DNA from: Gigaspora rosea
Taxonomy: Eukaryota > Glomeromycota > Glomeromycetes > Diversisporales > Gigasporaceae
DNA: 64,000 bases
Assembly: GCA_003550325.1 (NCBI GenBank)
Contig: QKWP01000005.1
Coordinates: 534,850-598,849, forward strand
Direction of reading: 5' to 3'
This document shows, piece by piece, positions 57,468-64,000 of this stretch (position 1 is its first letter; each line of letters begins with the position of its first letter). The notes beneath the pieces are model-generated. The model worked only from the letters and a program-made list of their open reading frames with translations, searched no databases and was not told the origin of the DNA. Position numbers and translations under genes: made by a program.

Positions 57468-57521
57468 GTTTTATAATAGAATTATTTACAGTAACTTATA
57501 TAGAATTTATAATAATTTGAT

Positions 57522-58058
57522 TAATTGATGATCCAGATAAGATTAGCACTATTACCATATTGGGACAATAGTAAATTTTGGGATAAGTACAATATAACTT
57601 TTTATTATAAGCTGAAATCTGACAACTGTGACTATGGAAGTAATTTTTTATTAAGGTAATAGCACAAATCAATTAATCGAAAGTTGTAGAGCTCACTGAT
57701 ACACATCTAATGATAGTTAGATCATTCAAATTGGCCTAGTGTATGCTAAGATATCACTAAAAAATGATTAGCTGCCTATATAAAATTTTATGTAAACAAA
57801 CTAGAAATTTTATATAGTTGCTAATTGTTTTTTAGTGATATCTTAGCAAATACTAGGCCAATTTGAATGATCTAACCACTATTAGATGCGTCTCAGTGAG
57901 CTCTACAACTTTCAATTAATTGACTTGTACTGTTAACTTAATAAAAAAATTACTTCTATAGTCATGGTTGTCAGATTTTAGTATATAATGAAAAATATAG
58001 TAATTTCCCTCAAATTCTAATATAAAAATAGTGCTGATCTTATCCGGATCAGTAATTA
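57522..58058. mobile_element. Foldback element, ~537 bp
   Basis: Left TAATTGATGATCCAGATAAG...AGCAC, right the complement of TAATTACTGATCCGGATAAG...AGCAC. The arms continue inward for about 250 bp (TAGTGATATCTTAGCA versus TGCTAAGATATCACTA; TCTGACAACTGTGACTATGG versus CATAGTCATGGTTGTCAGA). TTAA occurs at both ends, possibly a piggyBac-style duplication. No gene. Confidence 0.7.
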
Positions 58059-58884
58059 AAACTTTTTAATATAACTATATACTATGTACTACTAAAATAG
58101 TAAGCAAGTTTTATAAAGAATTTTTATAATAACTTGTAAGAAATCATAATAATCCAAACAGGGTTGTGCAAGCTATATATCTGGTGATTTTTTACTGGAC
58201 ATCGGACATTTCCGAATTGTCCTATGCAATTCCGATGTTCGATATGGCGCAGCTATAGTTGTCACTTGACAATATCTAATCATGTGCATAGGACAATTCA
58301 GACAGTTTTCCAATGTCTGAAGATTGTCTGATGCTAATTTGTCTCTATTATTTTAGCACATGACCAAGATAAAAAACTATATAAAAAATTAATTTATATA
58401 GATTAATTTAGTGTACATATATTTATTGCTTTACTTTTTGTTATAAATTGATCACTTGCATAAACTATTATACAATAATCATAACTAGTGTAAATACGGT
58501 TATTGATAGTTTTTTAGTTTGAAAATTATCTCTTGAAATCATATATATAGCTTTTTGCTGTTTGTTCATATGAAAAAAAATTTTCCCACCAGCTAATACA
58601 ATAAATCGATCACATTGTCATTAAATACGATTTTCTAGTTGTACTTAAACTTTCATTATAATTGATCCATATAAACTGTCATACGATCGTCATATGTTTC
58701 GAAACCAATATTCGTAACTAGTTCAAGTAAAGAACTTGTATTTGTTCATTATAATAACAGTAATTCGATCTAAAAATAATAAAAGAAATTGATTAGTAGT
58801 AGGTGGTGTAATACAAAGATATTATAACAATATAAACCCTTCTTGTCAATCGATTTATTCAATTTTTTTTCCATTTTGCAAATT

Positions 58885-61644
58885 ATGCAATGCAAAGGAG
58901 GAAAGCCACCACATCGACTTACTGAATACTTCTATATCATACCCAATGAATGGGCAAATAAAAGTAACTAAAAATGCATTTGTAGAGCATGTATGGATGC
59001 AGTAGGAAAATTGGTTGCTTTGCTAGATGAGAATATGAAAATTACAAATACTTTACGTTATCGTGCTAACCATCTTAAGGATTGTCCTTACTTTGCCATA
59101 AAATACTCACCTGAACAAATAAAAATATTATTGATTTGGCTTTGACTATTTCAACATCGAAAAAACATATAGCAATATCTCATATAAATGAAGATGAAGA
59201 GGAGGATTCAATTTCAACAACATCAACTCACTCTTCAGGATCATTTTTAAAAAAACAAACAACATTATCTCAATATATTGGTCGACCTCTTAATGTATCT
59301 GAAGTTCCCAAGTTGGAACGTCTTGTACTTTGTGCTATAATTTCATCTGGAGTTGCCTTTCGATGGATAGAAAATCCTGAAGTCAGAGAATTATTTCATT
59401 TTATTTCTCCTTATATAAAATTACCTAACTGAAGATCACTTAGTAATCGTATTTTAATGAATGCAACTAATGAAGTTCAAACAACAATTAAAGATCTTGC
59501 TTGCAATGATAAAATTGGTGTTACAATTGCTTTTGATGGTTGGCGCAATGTTATAAATCAGGAATTGATGAGTTAGTATTTATTACATCTTCAGGAGAAA
59601 CTTTCATTTGGGGAGCTAAAGATATTAGTATTGAAAGACAGCGAAAAGAAGAAGTAATAATTAGAATTCGTAATCTTTTTGAAGAGGTAAAAAAATTGAA
59701 TATAAGAGCAAACTGTCTTGTAACTGACTCAGCTGGATCATATGCAGCAGCTCGTCATTATTTGAGAAATGAAATGCGTGATAAGGTGTTTATTCCATGT
59801 TTTGCATATCAGGCAAATTGTTGTATTGGTGATATACTTAAGGGTAGGTGAACGTAGATCATTTTTCATATGATCTATGTGGTATATTAGATTTTTATAT
59901 AGTAAATAAAAAATGCTTCTGATAAATATTTTTAAGATTTTGACCAATTTGTATAAAATTTATACAATAGTTAGTTTTAAATAGTTTGTTTATAATAATG
60001 AAGTTGTGCAATATTCATTGCTTTAAAAAAAATCAACTTTATATATAATTAAATTTTTGTAGGACGTTATGTGATTTTTGTAGGTTGTACAAAGAATTGA
60101 TTGGTCAGATCATACGATGTTTACATGTAAATCATATAACATCATATAAATTGGTTACACAAAGTTGATCTACAATTGATTTTATATGAAATTGGAAATT
60201 TGTACACCCTACCCTTAAGGAATCTGTAATGGTGAAAAATACAAGTAAATGTGCAATTCGTATTGTTACTTTTTTTCACCTTTCTGTATATTTTACTACT
60301 AAACTTCGTGATGAGCAAAAAGATATTTTAAAAAAATATGTTAATTTCGTTATGCCAAGAACAACAAGGTGGAATAGTTATTTTGAATGCTTTGATAGTA
60401 TTCATAAAAGCAAACATCCATTAAAGGTAATTTATTCTATAATATATTTAAAAATTTTTAGTTAATTTTTTATTCAAAAAGACATAACCCTAGCGTTCTA
60501 CTAAAAAAATTTTTTTAGACTCTTGTTACCAAAGACGATGTAGCTTTAGATGATGAATTGACACTTCCTAATGAGATTAAAGTTACTGTTAATCGTGACT
60601 CTTTTTGGGAATCACTTGCAATATTACGTAATTTACTTTATCCGTTTTGTGAAGCTCTTGACCTTATGCAATGTGACAAGGCCCATCTTCATAACGTTTT
60701 ACACTCTTTTGGCTTTATTATGCAAATATTTAAAGAACTTGAAGTATCACAATTTCAAACAAAAATAATTGAAAGACTTGAGAAAAAATGGGCTTCTTGG
60801 GAACAACTACTACTTCTTTTCTCTTTTGTTCTTTATCCTTTATATCAGCTAAATTATTTTGATCAAACACAATTATATATTAATTTTACTCACATGGGTG
60901 CATGGTTATCATATTACTATCGGGCTTGGTTTGGTACTGATCCAAATCATTTACTTCATGAACTCGAGCTTTACAAACAGCAAAAATATCCTTTTATTGA
61001 AAAAGTATTTAACCAATTTAAGGGTGATATTGTTCTTTGGTGGTCACACAATTCTGGTATGACGCCAAAATTGAGTCGCATTGAATGTCAATTATTTGGC
61101 ATATGCATTACAACAGTCTCAGTAGAAAGACTTTTTTCTACTATGGGTTTTTTGCACTCTTCATTAAGAAATCAATTAAAAGTAAGTTTTACTCGGTTAT
61201 AAATTTTTTTTTTTATATTAAAAAAAATTTTTTTTATTAACAGGCTGAAAAAGTAATTGCAATGAGTCAGCTTCATGCAGAAATTTTACGAACTTATAAA
61301 AAAAAATCCAACTTTCTTCAATCACATCATTCTTCTTCTGTCAATTCTGTTCCTATTGCTTCCTCTTCTGTCAATCCTGTTCCTATAGCTTCAACTTCTG
61401 AAGAAACTGATGCTGATAATAACAAAGATAAAGATTCTTCTTTGGAAGCTAATTGGGGTTTGTTATCAATGGATGGGAAGAACTATTAATTGAAGAAAAC
61501 TTCGAAGAAGAACAGGATAATTTGGACGATGTTGATATTGATTTTCTTAATTCGAAAATACATCCTGCTAAAAATCAAGCTGCGAAATGGGAATTGCAAA
61601 ATCTGTTCTTACCTAATTTGCCTTTTCCTTTTGAAAATATTTAA
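58885..61644 (+). pseudogene. hAT-family transposase, broken
   Basis: Starts at ATG 58885. The N-terminal zinc-finger region has CRAC...HLKDC (BED-like). The central RNase-H-type region has TIAFDGW (59523-59543), LVTDSAGSYAAAR (near 59720) and PCFAYQANCCIGDIL (near 59800). A large helical insert follows, then a C-terminal hAT dimerisation segment (CQLFGICITTVSVERLFSTM near 61090-61147). Introns 60427-60518 and 61182-61243 have good borders. Breaks: TAA at 58957, a shift near 59130, a stop near 59430, a shift near 59570, the 373-bp insertion at 59842, and a shift near 61470. It would cut and paste the surrounding element; it cannot do so now. Confidence 0.88.
59842..60214. mobile_element. TTAA-flanked MITE inside the transposase
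   Basis: GGGTAGG at the left, CCTACCC at the right, with TTAA on both sides (59838-59841, 60215-60218). Removing the element and one TTAA rejoins the transposase in frame (..GDILK / ESVMVK..). TTAA duplication is the piggyBac hallmark. The terminal repeat is short and imperfect beyond 7-9 bp. Confidence 0.75.
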
Positions 61645-62759
61645 ATTATGCATTTGCTTTTTATTGATATAGTATAAAATTTTGTAGTAAAATGGGTGGG
61701 CATTTAAATACGATGAAACTATGTTGTAAGTTTTTTATATTGCTCAAATTTAAAGAATATATAAATAAATATATAAATAGGGGAATTTTCAGTACTATCA
61801 TATAATAATTCATATATATACAAAGTGTAAATTTTGCAACTTTTTATATGAATGTTTATAAACTTGGACATATACAGCAATAAAACCTGCATCATTTATT
61901 ATTTAATTAATTGTAACACAATATTTATTATAAAAAATTGCATCATATTATTGTATAAAAAATTTTTTAAATAATATACTGTATGTATAAAAAAATTTGA
62001 TATGCGTTCGTTCATATGTCGAAGAGCTTTATTTAAATTAAATAAATATGTTATTTAAAAAAATTTTTTTATACAATAACATGAGGCGCAATTTTTATTA
62101 AATAATTTAATAAAATTTTTTAAATCGTTAATATATAATTTGGAAACTAACTCGATTCTTTTGCTAAAAAGAGTTGGTGTTTATTAAAAAAGCAGATATG
62201 CAGAAACGTTGAATAAAGCGAAAACATGGAATAAAGTGGAGCCATCGAATAAATAGTGTAAAAAAAACTTTTTTTTTTATAGCTACTTTAAAACCGAATT
62301 ACTAATTCGAATTAAAAATTCGAATTATAATCGAATCCGTTGAAGCAATCCAAATTCAATTCTTGATAGCCTTTTCAAATAGGATTGAAACACTATATTT
62401 ATAATGTTCCATAACACAAATGCTTAATAAATAAAAGTGGGTATAACGATTGACCAAAATTTGTTGATTCCAAATGCAATTCTATTGGGTAATTGTCATG
62501 CGTTAAACTAAATGACCAATAATATGAAGCAATTTGATATCATGTGATTAACCAATAATAAGAAAGTTATCTTATGTGTCCAATCCTATGTCCATTGCTT
62601 TTGATCGGACATTCGAACAATGGACGTCAGACAGATTTCCATTGTTCAAATTCCATTCATGCCAACCCTGAATCCAAATGCACAAAAATTTAACTATATT
62701 AATTAATAAAAGAAAAAGTAAGACACTAGCAATTGTCTGTATTGTAAATTATAACACTC

Positions 62760-63225
62760 AACTATATGCTAATAGAAATCACAACTATACTATGTGTACT
62801 ACAATATCTCATAAGTTTTATAACAAAATTTTTTTATAGTAATTTTTAATAGAACTTATAACTATATTTCCAATACAAACTAATTATACACTGCCTGTTA
62901 TTATAATAGTTAGTAAATATTGCAACATTTTTTATAGCAAGCATAATTATAATTTCAATACAAAAATTAATTCAATCTTAACTGCATAATGTGCATTACA
63001 ATTGTTAGTAAGTTTGTAAAAAACTTTTTTATAGCAAAATTGTTTATAGTAAATCATAGTTTTGTAGAATTTACAACTACAATTCCATATCTTAATAACA
63101 AGTTTCATAGCAAAATTTTCACAATAAGTCATAATAGAATTTACTTCTATGATTCTAATCTAAACTAACTTAATCACATATTGTATATTATTATAGTAGT
63201 AACAGTACACAAAACCTATTGTAAA
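62760..63225 (+). repeat. Degenerate ~105-bp satellite, plus orientation
   Basis: Repeats of TAAGTTTTATAACAAAATTTTT.TATAGTAA...TTCCAATACAAACTAAT phrases near 62810, 62905, 63000, 63095 and 63180. Same family as at 15830 and 37870. Confidence 0.65.
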
Positions 63226-63293
63226 ATGCTATAAATTTCTGGTCCAATTTTTTAGCAGTTAGAAAATTTTTGCTTTTTTATAACAATTATTAT

Positions 63294-63637
63294 AAAATGC
63301 ACTTATGGTGTTTTACTACCATAGGTAAATTGGATTTACAAATCTGTGTAACAAAAACAAAAAATAAACTTTTATAAAACAAAAAATAAATTTTTATTAC
63401 CTTATGGTTAGGGTGAGGCCTGGGATGGGGCAGGGGCATAGTTTATACCAAAAATTAGCAAGGAATTTTTTTTATTAGAGCCCCAAAGGTGGTTTCATAA
63501 AAAAACTTTAGAGATATGAATGTTTTTTTAAAAAATAAACAAAAAACCGAAATTTTATGTTACACCTGATCTTAAATTTTGATTGGCTATTCTAATGGTT
63601 TTGTGTAACATGGTGTAAAACACCATAGGTGCGTTTT
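63294..63637. mobile_element. Inverted-repeat element with AAAATGCACTTATGGTG ends
   Basis: AAAATGCACTTATGGTGTTT at 63294 and the complement of AAAACGCACCTATGGTGTTT ending 63637, 23 bp with two transitions. The interior has GGTTAGGGTGAGG and a slightly GC-rich core (63405-63435). No target duplication recognised. Confidence 0.7.
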
Positions 63638-64000
63638 AGTAAAACTCATTTATAATATTCTTTATATACACATTATAAATAATCAATAATTTAATAATAT
63701 TACTTTTGGCTATTATTTCTATATTCTATTTTGGAAAACATTGCTAAAAAAAAGCAGCTTGCATCTTTAAAAATTTTGTATCCTAGTATATAACAAATTT
63801 TTACAATAAGTTATAATACTTTTCAATATATATGAGACATCAATAGATAAGGGACAAATCATTTTTAGTACCTTTTTTTAAAAATTTTAAATTAAAATAT
63901 CTTGACAAATACCAAATCAAATTTAATAATTTTTTTTGCTTTAATTCTATAACTATAAAAAATTAAAATAAAAAAATTTTGATTAAATTTGGTTAAGTAG
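63638..64000. other. Window end; start of another alternating module
   Basis: AT-rich. From about 63890 the sequence (AAATATCTTGACA..., palindromic CTATAACTATAAAAAATTAAAATAAAAA) repeats a module of 56490-57175 and is cut by the window edge. No gene. Confidence 0.45.

Larger units (their letters stand above)
58159..62670 (+). mobile_element. Full-length hAT transposon, 4512 bp, inactive
   Basis: Terminal inverted repeat CAGGGTTGTGC (58159) and the complement of CAGGGTTGGC (62670). A perfect 8-bp duplication AATCCAAA (58151-58158, 62671-62678) flanks it. Both subterminal regions carry repeats of GGACAATT/AATTGTCC and TCGGACATT-like motifs (58195-58330, 62575-62650), as expected for transposase binding. 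It encodes one decayed transposase (58885-61644), which is itself interrupted by a smaller element at 59842-60214. Confidence 0.92.

Overview
The window looks like nuclear DNA of an arbuscular mycorrhizal fungus close to Rhizophagus (Glomeromycotina). This is an inference. It rests on very AT-rich DNA, short GT-AG introns of about 60-85 bp, a giant Sel1-repeat protein beside a tyrosine-kinase-like kinase, a multi-exon ion-transport protein, a multicopy zinc-cluster gene family known from these fungi, and a very high load of small inverted-repeat transposons. Coding content is low. Only two genes look potentially expressible: the Sel1 gene at 47698-51318 and the kinase at 51495-52557. Five others are broken.

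Layout. 1-9056 holds no gene but many inverted-repeat elements. 9057-12027 is a decayed multi-frame gene ending in a RING-like zinc cluster. 12028-18167 holds nested miniature elements and a degenerate satellite. 18168-22130 is a broken ion-channel gene carrying a repeat in one intron. 22475-23669 holds miniature elements and a 397-bp near-perfect palindrome. About 26440-35870 (copy A) and 47050-54850 (copy B) are two direct copies of one locus: a Sel1 gene followed by a kinase gene, with shared flanks. Copy A is broken in both genes; copy B is open in both. A third remnant of the 3' flank (copy C) lies at 23895-25110. Between A and B are a minisatellite-bearing element, satellites, a 255-bp tandem repeat, several MITEs and a 928-bp tRNA-headed retroposon. 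56490-58158 is built of foldback modules. 58159-62670 is a complete but dead hAT transposon with 8-bp target duplications.

Main novelty. Several inverted-repeat elements (937-1222, 8184-8786, 44949-45773, 52668-53918, perhaps 25803-25989) share one design. Each begins TA(T/A/G).G, and three carry perfect 8-bp target duplications. Both arms of each are mirror-image arrays of a short motif, different in every element, and that motif already occurs inside the element's own terminal repeat. They look like non-autonomous hAT-type elements whose arms grew by expansion of a subterminal motif. Because the locus is duplicated, copy A supplies the empty site for the 52668 insertion.

How the genes relate. 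The Sel1 protein and the kinase are neighbours on the same strand in both copies. In this fungal group such domains are often fused kinase-first; here they are separate and in the opposite order. The two kinase copies have decayed in complementary ways: A keeps the catalytic HRD aspartate but has a stop and a deletion, while B is open but reads HRN.
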